A stretch of DNA of 64,000 nucleotides from Tridacna crocea (lineage: Eukaryota; Mollusca; Bivalvia; Cardiida; Cardiidae). The DNA lies in the NCBI GenBank assembly GCA_943736015.1, contig OX031065.1, positions 20,908,427-20,972,426 of the forward strand. Reading direction: 5' to 3'. Under the pieces are notes generated by a model that worked only from the letters and a program-made list of their open reading frames with translations, was not told the DNA's origin and made no database searches. How positions within the stretch are numbered: position 1 is the first letter of the stretch; every line of letters begins with the position of its first letter. Below, one piece after another: positions 34,972-47,760 of this stretch. The translations under genes and the position numbers were made by a program.

Positions 34972-35020
34972 TTACAATTTAGCAGAAATTTTCAGTTTCA
35001 ATTATTCAGCAGCTAGAGGA

Positions 35021-35249
35021 TTAACCCTTTACCACACAATCCTGACTTTTAATGTCCCAGAGAAAGAAAGCTTTTGAAAACATTGTAGGAAAGGGAGAAA
35101 ATGCTGGTAACCAGCATTTTCTCCATTTCCCATAATGTTTTCCACCCTGCTGGAAACAAATTTCAATTTTTTGATTATTTTTATTTTGCCGTCTGTAAGT
35201 GCTTTCGATTTGGACCAGTCTAAAATTTTGTCATTTGGTAAAGAGTTAA
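35021..35249 (-). mobile_element. TTAA-hairpin MITE, family A, full length
   Basis: TTAA at 35021 and 35246, TTAACCCTTTACC and GGTAAAGAGTTAA ends, palindrome intact except for single changes; 229 bp. Confidence 0.9.
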
Positions 35250-36044
35250 GTAAGTCTGTATGAAGTACATGTATTGTTGAAAATTTGGGTTGTCAGATTT
35301 TCTTTGTATGTTTTAAGATGTAGTGTATATAATAATTGTTGTAGATTTTATACGAAGATGTTAGGGAAATATTTTTATTCAAGTGTAAGGTATTTATTAA
35401 TATATGGAAATAGTTAAGATTTTATAGTTTATTGTGTAAAGAATGTTTCATATGTTATTTGTGAAATGATTTTAAATGATTTTGTTAAAAACCATCATAC
35501 ACACAGTTTAGATTTGTGTATGACTGTTGAATATTTGGTTTAAGACTTGATTTTAAAATGCCCAAAGAGTGGTTGAGCACTATATTCTCTAACACTTTTA
35601 ACCATTTACTGTACAATTCTGTATTTTAACATCTCTAAGGAAGATAACTATTGAAACCATTGTAGGAAAAGGAAAAAATGCTGGAAACCAGCATTTGGCC
35701 CTCTTCCAGTATTTTTTTCTGACCTGTTAAATATTATCAATCTATTTATACAACTACAAGATTTCTATTTTGCAGTTTCTTACAATATGAAGGAGTTTTA
35801 AATTTGTTGTTTGGGAAAAGATCAAAATCATTTCCAATTATAAATTCTAAGACTATCAAATTAGATATGACAGAATGCATGAGGTGACTACTGCTAGAGG
35901 AAAAACTAGACATGAATGTAGAAAATGTGTTGAGCAATTAGAAACTCTGAGGAGTTACCTAGTTTTTGATATTTCATCTGTTAAATTTCCCATCCTTTTC
36001 TGCATTGGTAGCATTTATTGAGCAAAAAGGGATAAATGAATTTT

Positions 36045-36271
36045 AGACTCTTTACCAAACAACAAAATTTGAGACTAGTCTGAATTGAAAGCATGTGCAA
36101 AGAACAAAAAACAAAAGAAATGTTATAGAGAAATTGAAATTTGTTTCAGGAAGGGTTTTAAAACATTGTGGGAAAAGAAGAAAATGCTGAATACCAGCAT
36201 TTTCAATTTTTCCCACTATGTTTTCTAAGGGCTTCTTTCTCAGGGGTCGGGATTTTGTGGTAAAGGGTTAT
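36045..36271 (+). mobile_element. TTAA-hairpin MITE, family A
   Basis: ACTCTTTACCAAACAACAAA start, palindrome around AATGCTGAATACCAGCATTT, and GTGGTAAAGGGTTA end. Confidence 0.8.
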
Positions 36272-36294
36272 TACAAGGAAGTTTGAATTCATCA

Positions 36295-36493
36295 GGGCCT
36301 GTATTCACCAACCATTCTTGAGAATATTCTTAGTCTTATTCTTCAAGATTTTCTATGTTTGTAAGTAACACAACTTCTGATTGGCTAAACCGAATGGTTT
36401 AGCCAATCAGAAGTTGTGTTGCTTACAAATGTAGAAAATTCTGGAGAATAAGATAAAGAACGTTCTTAAGAATGGTTGGTGAATACGGGCCCA
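36295..36493. mobile_element. Palindromic MITE, family F, copy 2
   Basis: Ends GGGCCTGTATTCACCAACC and GGTTGGTGAATACGGGCCC. The centre is a perfect inverted AACTTCTGATTGGCTAAACC repeat, so the whole ~199-bp unit folds on itself. Confidence 0.88.
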
Positions 36494-37551
36494 GGTTATT
36501 ATAAGGAAGTTTGAATTCATCAGGTAGCTCCTATGTTAGAGTTGCTGAGTGAATATTTGAAGGTTATGTGGTATTAAATCAGAAGAAGTAAATTTTGTTT
36601 GCAGATTTTTTTTTTTCATAAGCATGACTAAAGTTTTAATGGCTGAAGTTTTGTGCAAGGATGGTTGCAATAGGAGGAATTGCTTGTTGCAAGCCTATAA
36701 TGTTTTTGAAGCTGTTTTCTGAAAGACAGATAGTCTTAATATGTATGACATAAAGAGATAGGAATGATCTGTGTTTAAGAAAAAAAAAACACTTTTAACT
36801 CTTAACCCTTATGATGCTTTTCTCAAAAAGTTTGGATCAAGAACATACTGCACAGAGTGTGAAGTTTGATCTCACAGTACATCTACACAGTCAGTTACTG
36901 TGTCACTTTTTCTGGCCAGAACAACTGTAAAATGACAATTCAGCAGCTTTTTTGATAATTGAGAAGGCCCATTTCATTAGTGAACCCTTACCAAGAGGAT
37001 AAATTTTAGACCTACAGTCAAAACATCTTTGGGTGAAGAAAGCGAAATTTTAGGAATTAACTTTATGATAGGGTAGAAACTGGTTACCAGCATTTTTTTC
37101 CTTTTCCCACATTTTTTCAAAAGCCTTCTATCCCAGTGAAGTGAAAAAGGGCAAAGAAGTCAAAATTGTTAACCTCCAGAGTGGGGAATGAACCTAAAGG
37201 GTATTTTAATTCTAGAAATAAGACACAGTTAATCACAATTTGTAGGTCAATCTTTTCAAAAGTGTTTATGCATAATGAATAGTGTCAAAGCAAAGATGGG
37301 CTGCATCCTGATCTCGATCTGCACTTGCCACAAAGACAACTCTAGTTGAGAAAGGCACTTTAAGGGTTAAGATTTGTGTAGATTTTGTAAATAGATTTTG
37401 AATTGCAATTCTTGTCATGGCAGCTTAAATGTGAAATCTATTATTGATTCTTGCAAAGGTTTTGTTTATTATTTGTTTGTTTATTGTATGTATTTTGAAA
37501 AACCACATAGGTCTACTCACATACTGCATGTACCTTTTTATCAAGTGCCCT

Positions 37552-37824
37552 TTAACTCCCTACCAAATAACACAATTTTTGACTCAACCAAATTGAAACC
37601 ATTTGAAGACAAAAATTTAAAAGTTGACCCTGAGAAATAATACAAAAAAAAATATATAGTGGGAAATGGAGAAAATGCTGGTAACCAGCATTTTCTCCTT
37701 TTCCCACAATATTTTCTACCCTATCAAAGTCAGAAATCAACATATTAGCAAGATTTAATTTGTTGTCTGCAGATGCTTTGAATTTGTTCCAGTCCCAAAA
37801 ATATGTCCTTTGGTAAAGTGTTAA
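37552..37824 (+). mobile_element. TTAA-hairpin MITE, family A, rearranged
   Basis: Starts TTAACTCCCTACCAAATAAC, has an intact palindrome apex at 37670-37710, and ends TTTGGTAAAGTGTTAA. Both outer arms resemble left arms, so it may be a recombinant of two copies. Confidence 0.72.
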
Positions 37825-37861
37825 AAGTATTAGATGCTGAAAGAAAAAGATCAGACTGATA

Positions 37862-37945
37862 TCGTATGTTTATTTCAAAAACCTCGTAACCGCAGCTTGA
37901 AACAAGGTAAGCTGTAGTTACGATGTTTTTAAAGTAAAATGACGA
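37862..37945. repeat. Palindromic repeat, family H, copy 2
   Basis: AAAACCTCGTAACCGCAGC pairs with GCTGTAGTTACGATGTTTTT; same architecture as 13272-13350. Confidence 0.65.
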
Positions 37946-38352
37946 TATTCTATTCAGTCTTATATCTTGATTTGCACTATCTGCTACAGTTATTAATTTC
38001 TCATTGTCTACTAATATATTTACTTAAAATACTGGTAAGAAGTTTAGTAAACCATCATGTAAACTTAATGGCCGTTATCTGTATTACCACTGCTTGCCTC
38101 CGGAATGCCCGAAAATTCTTTTGAACGGCATATTTTTCTTTTTATCAGATGACAAAATTTTAGGCCAATCCAAAGTGTGCAACATGAGCAGATGACAGTT
38201 AAATTGCACTCTGAAAAATAAATTTTGCTTGAAGAGAGGTAGATAATATTGTCGGGAAAGAGAGAACTTGTAACCACTATGCTTGCATGAAGTTTGTCTC
38301 TCGGGGTCATTACACTTCATGCTTGTTTTGGTCAAGGGTTAAGGTTGTATGG

Positions 38353-38560
38353 CTTAACCGTTTATCACACAATCCCGACTTTGACTACCCTGAGAAAGAA
38401 AGCCTTTGAAAACATTGTGGTAAAAGGAGAAAAGGAGAAAATGCTGGCTATGTTTTCTACCCTTTCCAAATCAAACTTCAATTTTTAATTCACATTTATT
38501 TTTTCGTCTGCAAATGTTTTCATTTTGGACTTGTCCAGAACTGTTTTTTGGGAAAGAGTC
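38353..38560 (-). mobile_element. TTAA-hairpin MITE, family A, palindrome truncated
   Basis: GCTTAACCGTTTATCACACA start, AAAAGGAGAAAAGGAGAAAA duplication at the hairpin with its second half deleted, and right arm GTCTGCAAATGTTTTCATTT. Confidence 0.75.
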
Positions 38561-39005
38561 AGTGTTGGACAGGTGAAATAGAAGATCTCCAACAGCACAG
38601 CATTTGATCTAAAACGCACCAGAAGTTATCCTTACAGCGTTAAGAGCTTACTCTTTGCTTGCAAAGTCTGATGGAATATGCTCCCAGGATAATTCCAGCA
38701 TAAATCTGTACCAATAGTTTTATTTTGGTTAGTTGTTTTGTTATTGTATAATGTTAGTGTTGTTGAAATGTTGAATTACAACTTATGTGCCACTGCAATT
38801 GACACTATTTGATAAAAGAAATGTGGGAAAAGGATCCATTTGCTTGTAATAACGATTTGCTCATTTGTCTTTACAAATTTATGTGTTTCAGTATTTACCT
38901 ACCACTGACTGAATCATTAGATTTGTCATTTGACCTGAAGAAAATTGAACAATCGCAAACAAAAAATAAATACTTAGGGTTAATAAATTTTACAAATATA
39001 TTTAT

Positions 39006-39232
39006 ATACTCATTACCACACAACAAAATGTTAACCCTGTGCAAATTGAAAGCATTTGCAGACCACAAATTCAATGTGGCTCAAATGGTGCAATTGTTTA
39101 TTCATAGGATAGAAAACATTGTGGAAAAAGGAGAAAATGCTGGTCACCAGCATTTTCTCCTTTTCCCACGATGTTTTCAAAAGGCTTCTTTATCAGGGTC
39201 GTCAAAAGTCGTTCTTGTGTGGTGGAGGGTTA
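39006..39232 (+). mobile_element. TTAA-hairpin MITE, family A, full length
   Basis: CATTACCACACAACAAAATG start, palindrome with ATGCTGGTCACCAGCAT apex, and GTGGTGGAGGGTTAA end. Confidence 0.85.
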
Positions 39233-39430
39233 AACCACCTTTTTACAGAGCATGGTTGAAATGACAGATGCAGACGTTCATCTTTTTCGTGTTGCAGGGG
39301 ACATACCTTAAGACATAACAACAAAAAGATAAAGTACTTACTGTTAGCAGATTTTCCTGTCTTAGAGTGTTTTCTTTTGGTATTAGTGTATTCAACTTTT
39401 TAGAATGTTATTCACGGTCATATGCATATT

Positions 39431-39695
39431 TGTGACCCGTCACTCAAAAAGGGACCAACTGGGAATTCTGTACATCAATCAGATGAAAGCAGATTTACTA
39501 TAGTGCAGGTCAGTTTAAATTGATTCAAAAATGATTGTATAACAAGGTACAATGACCACTTTTCATACAGAACATGTCATTAAAACGAAAAGTGTCAATC
39601 CTGGTCAGCCTACGCTATTCGCGCAGTCTGACCAGGGTTGACACTTTTCTCAGTTTCCAGAAGGTCCCTCTTTGCTTGATGGTTCACATTTCTTT
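39431..39695. mobile_element. Palindrome-tailed repeat, family J, copy 1
   Basis: GTGACCCGTCACTCAAAAAG start, then about 150 bp of single-copy sequence, then a hairpin of GAAAAGTGTCAATCCTGGTC with TGACCAGGGTTGACACTTTT. The second copy in the same orientation is 62113-62365. Confidence 0.8.
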
Positions 39696-41572
39696 TAAGC
39701 GAAAGATTTTGCTCACAAGCAGGCATATAGATTCATCCCTAAACTTACTATCATTTAATATTGTGTTATAGACTTGTATATGTCAATTCATTAATACAGA
39801 ATAAACTTGACTATCTTTTCATATGGAACATTGAAGAATGAAATAGTGAGATATCGGTGCAATAAACTGTACAAAATTCTATTTTTCGTTTTTTGTTTTT
39901 CAAGACTTAATATCACCTTCTTGTATTTTAGCTCCACAGGCCGAACCCCTGTGTCTGTCGAGCATGATCCGGCAATGGCCTTCTTAAGTATGTCTTGACA
40001 TAATTTTTTCCAGTTAAAAAAAATGGTTGCCATTGCAACGAAACTGAGAATTATGGTAATCTTTATTAACATGTTTTTATCCGAAACCATAAGGACTAAC
40101 AAATTTGGCATGTAGCTTCGTGTAACAGAGTTCTACTAAATTTCTGTAAATTATGCCCTCCTTAAATTATACCTTTAGCCTTGGGGCTGAAATTGGCCCA
40201 GCCCCAGGGGTCCAAGTTTTACATAGACAGGTTTATATAGTTAAACAGTAAAAATCTACTGACCCTAAACAGTCCTTGGGTCAAAATTCCCTCGTCAATG
40301 ACGAATATTATTCCTCATATTGAGATCTGATAAGCTAACGTTCGAACTTGCAACTCATGAGCTATGTCTAATGACTCCTGCAAGCCCTCATCGAAACCCA
40401 TGTAGGTCGACTTCCGCTCTGGAACTAAAGATAACTTCCGATGTAGAACGAGTCTTTTGATTATCACAAGTACAACGACAATGAAGACAGCCATTGAAAA
40501 TATTGTGAGAAAATGACTAAATACTGTTTTTTTTTTCCGCTTTAAAAGAAAATTTCATCATTGGAGCAAAGTTTATATTGTCATTTACAAATATTTCCAC
40601 CGTGGACAAGTTCTTTTAAGCTTAAGGTCCTGTAAAGAGTTAAACCACAACTGCTAACCGCGACCCATTGGGCTTTGTGGACAGGGTACAATTATATCAA
40701 AATCGGACCATAAGGAGGCACTGTTTGTTCTTAAATCTACATTGTCTGATTTAGAGATGTAATTCCGACGAAAAATACTTTCATTTGCAACGCTTGGGGT
40801 TTTATCACTTACTTTAAAGTAACAATAGCGTCCAAATGTAAACAGTGGGAGACGTTCAAAAGCAGTAAATTCATATCACACCATATAAAAGTATGTAAAT
40901 TAATATGAAGATGACACTCTTTAAATGTGCGATTGGTCAAAGTTCCATTCGCTGACAGAAGAATTAAATTTAAATCTAGTACATTTCCAACCAAGCCGAC
41001 TAAATTTTTGTTTACATAGATGACCATGACGTATTGATCACGTGACAGCCTGAAACTAAGGTAAACGAAAATACAAAATGGAGGACCGTGAAGGTTCAAA
41101 TTCGACAGGAGAGCAAGTTTATTAACCGAATTCGCTGAAGTCTTGCGAAGAGCGATACAACAGAACAAACGGGCGTCTATTTTAGAAATTGCTTTCGACT
41201 AAAAACCCCATGCAAATAAACAGAATGGGCGAAAAGCCAGAAAACAGATGCGGATTTCAGACTCAGTTCGCACGGAAACCCGTTCACGATCGGTAAGTCA
41301 CCTCCATTTACTATTGAAGAACTTTTCGATCCATGAATATGGGATGGTTTGATAAAAATGATCATTTTTACGCATAATTCAGCACTCGATTGACCCATTT
41401 ACTGCGCAGGTATTGCAAAGATTAAATGTGCATAATTAGATCTATGTCTGATCCTCGGATATTCCAGCCTCGTTGACCCAGTTTCGATTGATTCTAATGC
41501 ATGGATAGTAACCTAATGCTTAAACCTGAGTTCAGAGGGTGCGGTTATACTCAAAACATGTTTATTGACGGT

Positions 41573-41783
41573 TGAACTCTTTACCAGACGACAAAATTTG
41601 AGCTCTGTCCAAATTGAAAGCATTTGCAGACAACAATTTCAGTGTGGCTCAATTGATTAGATAGAAAACATTGTGGGAGAAGGGTAAATGCTGGTTACCT
41701 GCATTTTCACCTTTTCCGCAATGTTTTTATAAGGGTTCTTTTGCAGGGGCGTAAAAAATAGGGATTGAGTGGTAATGGGTTAA
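41573..41783 (+). mobile_element. TTAA-hairpin MITE, family A
   Basis: Starts GAACTCTTTACCAGACGAC, hairpin AATGCTGGTTACCTGCATTT, ends GAGTGGTAATGGGTTAA. Confidence 0.8.
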
Positions 41784-41949
41784 TTATAGATCTAAATCTA
41801 GTCTAATCCCTAGTTCTAACGCCACTGAGAAATGGCTTTGGAAAATTTTGAGCAGGATTATATTCTTATTGCATACATTACTTCTTGCAAGCTATGGGCT
41901 ACATACCAATGCAAAATTTTTTAGATGAAAATTGAGGGAAAAGATTGAT

Positions 41950-42250
41950 TGATTGTATGGTATTTAACACCTTTTCCAACATTATTTCAGTTATATTGTG
42001 GCAGCCAGTGCACCTGTCCATGCTTTCCTGGAGTCTCTTTTACAAGTTGTCTGCACAATTTCCTTTCCAGGCCACTGGCTGTTATCCCATATAGCCATTG
42101 TCGAGACTATAGTCAGAGGTGGGAGAAGAATGAATCCTGTCACAAGGGACTATCATCAATCCACCGAAAGAAATTTTCCGAGCTTGGGGTTGAACCCACG
42201 ACCCGCTCTTTCTCAAGTGCTGCATGCTACTGACTAAGCTACCGTCTCTT
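41950..42250 (-). mobile_element. tRNA-derived SINE, copy 1
   Basis: On the minus strand, an A box (TAGCTTAGTCAGTAGC, 42226-42241) and B box (GGGTTCAACCCC, near 42186-42197) form a tRNA-like head. The body, with CTGGCCTGGAAAGG and CCAGGAAAGCATGG, is shared with a degraded second copy at 47395-47760. Confidence 0.7.
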
Positions 42251-43587
42251 GGTTTGATGGAAAAGAAACACTTCCAAGTTTTTAGCACTGTATATTACTA
42301 AGTCATTAGGCATACCCATGATAATGATAAGGGGAAAGATTAGAATCAGGTTGCTGGTCTGTCCATAATTACTCTCAGATTTGTTAAGGGCTCTTCTTGG
42401 ACAATTTTCAACTATTGTCCTTGCAGAACTAATGCATGTATGTAATTTTCATAACGATTTGTACACATGACGTTAGGTGGGACTACTGAAGGACTCCTTA
42501 TTACATGTGGTACATGCAGTATAGCCCTTATGATTTTTTTTTTCATCTGATCCAGAGATACAGCCACTATTTGATTGTGTTGGAGGTTGTAGACCTACAT
42601 GTATCTAATTTTAATGAAATGTAAAGTCTATACATCTTCTTATGTGGAAGAACTCTTAAGAAACACCCCTAAAAACTGATGTGTAGGTCACTTCCATATA
42701 CCCAGTCATTTTCATGTAACCAAAGGGTTTAACCTTTATAAAATGTTTAAACAATATTTGGAGCTCTCACTTGTTTTGTAAATGATATTTCAGAGTACAG
42801 AAGGAACTATTTTGCGCTTCTCTGGCCAATGCGAATGGATCCTCCGACATGGTGATACACATACAGAATCATACTATGAAGATGCAGATTAGCCTTGGTT
42901 TCTGACTCTTTCATCATTCCATTCCAGTAGACACAGAATTTGGCCATCTGCTTTCAGGTAACTTAATTAGGTAAAACAGATTTTATTTCAACAGCCATAT
43001 TCTTATTTACATCACTGGTTAGTGAAAATTGAATGCATGTATTACTGTTTCAGTGGTTCACCTCTACCCAGACTCACAGGCCATCTGCCCAGAGAATCAT
43101 TGTAGATATAAGATTACTGGTATACTGGAAGAAGATTTTGCAGTCTCATCTTGATCTTGAATGAACCAATCATTATAGACTGGGTTAAAAATGGAGCAGA
43201 ATTTGGTATTGTCACCTAGGGCTATACAGTCCTTCTATACCATTTGTGACATTAGTAATGTCCTGATTTTTATTCAGCTGAACAGCTATAAAGGGCTTCA
43301 GGATTACTTCATGACTCAGTGGTTAATTTAATGCATAATACAAGTAATCCATGACTACGGTTCAGTTCTCTCTGGGTTTTGTTGGGATGTCCATGTGCAT
43401 GTTACTTCAGATATTGGTAAAAGTAAAAACTCCAGAAATTAAGAATATTATAGTTTATCAAATTGGTATGACTGATATTATGTTGACAGTTACACAAATG
43501 CATCACTAATTCATTCAAGCCTGGCTTCATTTACAAAAGTGTGGTCTATATTAGTGAAAGATGCTGCATTACATTGTTAATTAAAGG

Positions 43588-43743
43588 TAGCTCAGATTAT
43601 GAAAATTGTCCTTGATAGGGTAGAAAACATTGTGGGAAAAGGAGAAAATGCTGGTTAACAGCATTTTCTCCTTTTCCCACAATGTTTTCTAACGGCTTCT
43701 GTCTCAGGGTTGTCAAAAGTAGGGATTGTGTGTTAATGGGTTG
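43588..43743 (+). mobile_element. TTAA-hairpin MITE, family A, left arm lost
   Basis: Intact palindrome from 43621 to 43688 and right arm GTCAAAAGTAGGGATTGTG ending TTAATGGGTTGAA. Confidence 0.8.
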
Positions 43744-43763
43744 AACAAAGCCAGTTTTTGACT

Positions 43764-43988
43764 TTAACCCTATCCCAAACGACAAATTTTGGACTCTTCC
43801 ATACTGAAAGAGTTTACAGACGACAATTTTAGATTTTGAGAAAATGGCAGAAAGTTCTCAAAAAGGGTAGAAAACACTGTGGAAAGGAGAAATTGCTCGT
43901 TACGAGCAATTTCTCCTTTTCCCATAGTTTTTTTTAAAAGACTTTACTGCAGACTATAAAAACCTGGGCTTTTTTCGGAAAGGGTTAA
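43764..43988 (+). mobile_element. TTAA-hairpin MITE, family C, copy 1
   Basis: TTAA at 43764 and 43985. The arms differ from families A and B (GACTCTTCCATACTGAAAG, AAAATGGCAGAAAGTTCTC), while the hairpin stem base AGGGTAGAAAACACTGTGG resembles A and the apex GAAATTGCTCGTTACGAGC resembles B. Confidence 0.85.
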
Positions 43989-44749
43989 ATAATGTATGGA
44001 AAGTATTGTGAAGATGACAATATGTTGTTTTATGATCAATGCAAGTGTAATTTGATGGCAAAAAAAAAAAAAGATTTTTGAAATCAGGTAAAAGAAATCA
44101 AAGGACAGAGGGACATGGCAACTTTTGACCTACTTTTAAACTACATTTTCTGCCATTAACTAACACTTGCACGGGCTGCAAAATAACATATTGTCACCTT
44201 CCATAATTTCCATACTTCTGTTATTATTCAAATTTACATGCATTTTAAGACCTACTTCGTGTACTTTTGCTGCCATTGGGGCACTATGACATACCCCAGC
44301 TCCTTACTAGTACAAATAACATGTGAAGTAAATCAGTAAAGGGTTGGAGATGCACCAACAATCCAACAGTCCAATCATAATCATGCTGGATATTATGCTG
44401 GAGGTTATTCTGTCGTCAAATGGAATGAAGTGGAGTATAAAAACACCCATTTCAAAAATCCCTTTTTTTCTTCCCCAGATTTTCAGATTGAGATGAAATG
44501 AAAAAGAGAATATGATTTTTTTTTTATTTTTTTTTATTTTTAGGGTTTACAGCAGAACAATGAAATTTCCAAAGACATTCTGTGATGTTACTGAAGAATA
44601 TGTAGCATAGGAATATTTGGCCTTCCGTATGCTTGTTACAATATATAACTGGCCACTTTAGATGACAGTTCATACAAGGACAGATATGTTTCATGCAATA
44701 AGCAAGGCAATAAGGTGTAAATATTAGTTTATAATTTTAAATGAATGAA

Positions 44750-45235
44750 TGGTGTTTTAAGGCCCGTCGACAACTTAGGTCATATTGGGCGCACTTACTT
44801 AGTAAACAATAATGTGAGGTGAAAATAACATACATGTCGAACAACACAAGACAAACATGATAAATGAGGAATGGATGAAACACAAAATGATGCCCCTTTT
44901 GTCGCCTTTTACGACATGCATGCTGTCACTTTTGTTCCGCCAGATGAAATGGCAGATGTGACGATCGCGGGACTGCAGTGGTTTATTCTTATACCCCCGA
45001 TTAAACCACACGGGGTCCCACAGGCCGATTGATTCCCATTCCAAACCCTATTTACATCGAGAAAAAAATAAAGGATTTGGAATAAGAACTACCCAGCCTG
45101 CTGCAATCCTACGAATTACGAGGAAAGCAGCCGTTTGTCTCTAATTTTAGTCGCCTTCTACGACATGCCATAGAGAAAGGCCGAGGTCCTATTCTATACA
45201 GTAAAAACCCCCGGGACCCCACGGGGATTATAATT
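44750..45235. repeat. Interspersed mollusc-type repeat with two related modules
   Basis: TCGCCTTTTACGACATGC (near 44905) and TCGCCTTCTACGACATGCC (near 45150) head two related modules that end in ACACGGGGTCCCACAGG and CGGGACCCCACGGGG. No autonomous frame; the class is uncertain and could be SINE-like. Confidence 0.55.
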
Positions 45236-45863
45236 TTAAATACATTATATAATCACAATAAGAATTTGTAGACATAAAATACATTCATACATACAGCCAT
45301 ATTAAAGGGTGTTGCCTGTTGTCAGCTCTTAACCCAAACATCAAAGTTTTCCATGTTAAGAATTATTTAGTAATTCTAATATTGAAAATGATTTCAAGGC
45401 ATTTTTGGAAATGGAAGAATTGCTGGTAACCAATATTTCTTTTCCCTTTTTCAAAACATTAACATCTCTTTCAGAAAAAAAATCATATCATTTCAGCTAT
45501 GTCTAATTTTTCATCTGCAAATGTTATCAATTCCGAACATTGTGGAAAAAGGAGAAAATGCTGGTAACCAGCATTTTTACCTTTTCCCACATTTTCTACT
45601 CTATTAATGACAAATTTCATCATTTGAACCATGTTTCAATTGTCGTCTGCAAATGCTTTCAATTTGGACAAGTCTATTATTTTGCTTATGTGGTAAAGAG
45701 TTAACAAACGTCAGAATGATAAAACTTTGCAGTCTAATAAATTTGTTTTGCGGTCAGGTGGTAGGGAACTTGGAAACATGCTCTGACCGTACAACTAATA
45801 ATGTTTCAAGTGGTACAAAATGCTCTGACAAACAAAAATCAAATATTTACTGGAGAACAACAA

Positions 45864-46094
45864 TTAACTCTTTCCCAAACGACAGAGTCTGGACTCTTCC
45901 AAACCAAAAGAGTTTGCAGACGAAATTTTAGATTTGGAGAAAATGGCAGAAAATTCTCAAAAAGGGTAGAAAACACTGGGAAAAGGAGAAATTGCTTGTT
46001 ACGGGTAATTTCTCCTTTCCGGAATTCCCAGTGTTTTCAAAAGACTTTTAATGCAGACATGTAAAAATAAGGGCTTGTTTGGGAAAGGGTCAAG
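45864..46094 (+). mobile_element. TTAA-hairpin MITE, family C, copy 2
   Basis: TTAA at 45864; same GACTCTTCCAAACCAAAAG and AAAATGGCAGAAAATTCTC arms as copy 1; apex GCTTGTTACGGGTAATTTC diverged; the right TTAA has mutated to GGGTCAAG. Confidence 0.8.
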
Positions 46095-47394
46095 TCTTTT
46101 CTAAATTGAAATTTTTTGCTGATGAAAAAGTAACTGAGATAATAAAAGTCTCTTTAAAAGGGTAGAAAGGAATAAGACGAAAATGCTGGCTACCAACATT
46201 TTCTCCTTTTCCCACAGGCTGCATTTGACCAACATTTTGTGTTTATCCCGCAATGTTTGCATAGAGGGTCTTTCTCCAGGTTGTTAAAACTTATATTGTT
46301 TTCAAAAGGGTTAAAATGATGTTTCTTTTACATCTGTTTCGTTTACTAGTATCCTTTGCAAAGTCTTTAAAATTTTCAGGTTTTTCCACCCTCCCCCATG
46401 AACAAAATCCAAATTATGTTCAAGAGTTACAGAGGGTCGATTCCTTTTCCAATGACACTTAATATACATTGGCAGTAAATTGAAAAAAACGGAGGATGTG
46501 ATGGTGCATGTACATCCGCCATAGCCTTTTGGTTAATTTGATGTTTTAAATATTGTTCTAAATATAAACTGTAGCTGGAGCTAAAGAGGTACATGTAGTT
46601 TCAATGAATATGTAACCTCCTCTAACTCTTGCCAAAAATATCTGTAACTGACCAAGTAAACATGAGTAAGTGTTCTGCTCCTCCTATACAGTTGAAATAC
46701 TGTTGAAAATAGAGTTATTGCATTGCACCACAAATCAATTGAATATATTTACTTGTTTTTCTTTCTCTTTCTACCTTAGGTGCTTAATGATGGAAAGTCC
46801 AAAGTCCATAGACAACAAGGCTGAACAATGATATAAGACATGATATTTGCATGACTATGTGTGATACAAAAGTGACAATTATTCATGTATATCTAACTCT
46901 ACACCCAGTTTAAAGTTCCAGAATTTAGCAACAAAAACATATCTTACAAAAAGTTCAAGACCAATAAAAAGCATGTTTGAGCAAACTGCAGTTGTTTTAA
47001 TAAACATTTTCAAGCTTTTTATAGCCCTGTAGATACCAATCCTGTATTTCAACGACCCTGAAGAAGAAAGCTCTAGAAGCTTTGTGGGAGGAGTAGAAAA
47101 TGTTGATAACTAGCATTTTTTTCTCTTCCCTGTATGCTTTCTGTCATTTCGTACACAAATCCAAAACCTGTCATCTGTTATTCAATCTATTTCTGTATTA
47201 TGATTTATAAACTCTTTACATACAACAAAATTTTAGACTTGAAAGTATTTACAGATGAAAAATAGTACATGTTTAGTATGGAAATTTGTTTTGGAAAGTT
47301 GAAATTTTGTAGCCTGTAAAGAGTTCAATGTTGATATTATGGTACGAGCTACTTAATGATTGGATTGTATGGTATTGTAACACCATTTTTTCAG

Positions 47395-47760
47395 TTATTT
47401 TGTTTTTCGTGAGTGTCATTTGGCACGACACAGTCACACTTCAGAGCCTAGTACTGGTAAAATCCAGAAAAATATGAATATGTGGGCTTTTGCTGTGATA
47501 TGACTGTTGAAAATGGTGAAAGCAGCTTAAAACACCAACCATAAAATCAATTAATCATCACTGTGGCCAATGCACCTATCCATGCTTTCCTGGAGTTCCT
47601 TTTACCAGTACTTTTACCAATATTCTTTCCAAGCCACTGGCTGCTCATTGTTGAAAAATTGTCAGCAGTGAGAGAGAAATGAATCCTGTCACAATGACTA
47701 TCATCAATCCTTGGACAAAAATTAGTCTAGCTTGGGATAAACGAGTGATCTCCTGTATAC
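47395..47760 (-). mobile_element. tRNA-derived SINE, copy 2 (decayed head)
   Basis: CACCTATCCATGCTTTCCTG, CAAGCCACTGGCTGCTC and AATGAATCCTGTCAC match the body of the 41950-42250 element, but the tRNA-like boxes are eroded. Confidence 0.6.

Larger units (their letters stand above)
41095..46990 (+). ncRNA. Candidate spliced non-coding transcript (speculative)
   Basis: Possible exons are about 41095-41292 (ends CGATCG|GTAAGTCA), 42794-42957 (TGATATTTCAG ... CTTTCAG|GTAACT), from 43054 (ACTGTTTCAG; end uncertain) and 46780 to about 46990 (CTACCTTAG; AATAAA at 46963). Each is followed or preceded by a good splice signal, and none contains more than a very short open frame. Splice-site scanning by eye gives many false positives, so this is only a lead. 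Confidence 0.25.

Noticed and set aside
38809-39264. Open frame of 151 codons, plus strand
   Set aside because: More than half overlaps the family A MITE 39006-39232, and its protein repeats the translated palindrome seen at many other copies. It is not a gene.
40809-41168. Open frame of 119 codons, minus strand
   Set aside because: No recognisable domain, no splice or start context, biased toward Leu/Asn as expected from AT-rich DNA.
44799-45044. Open frame of 81 codons, minus strand
   Set aside because: It lies wholly inside the interspersed repeat 44750-45235, whose modules end in GGGGTCCCAC-type motifs, and shows no domain.
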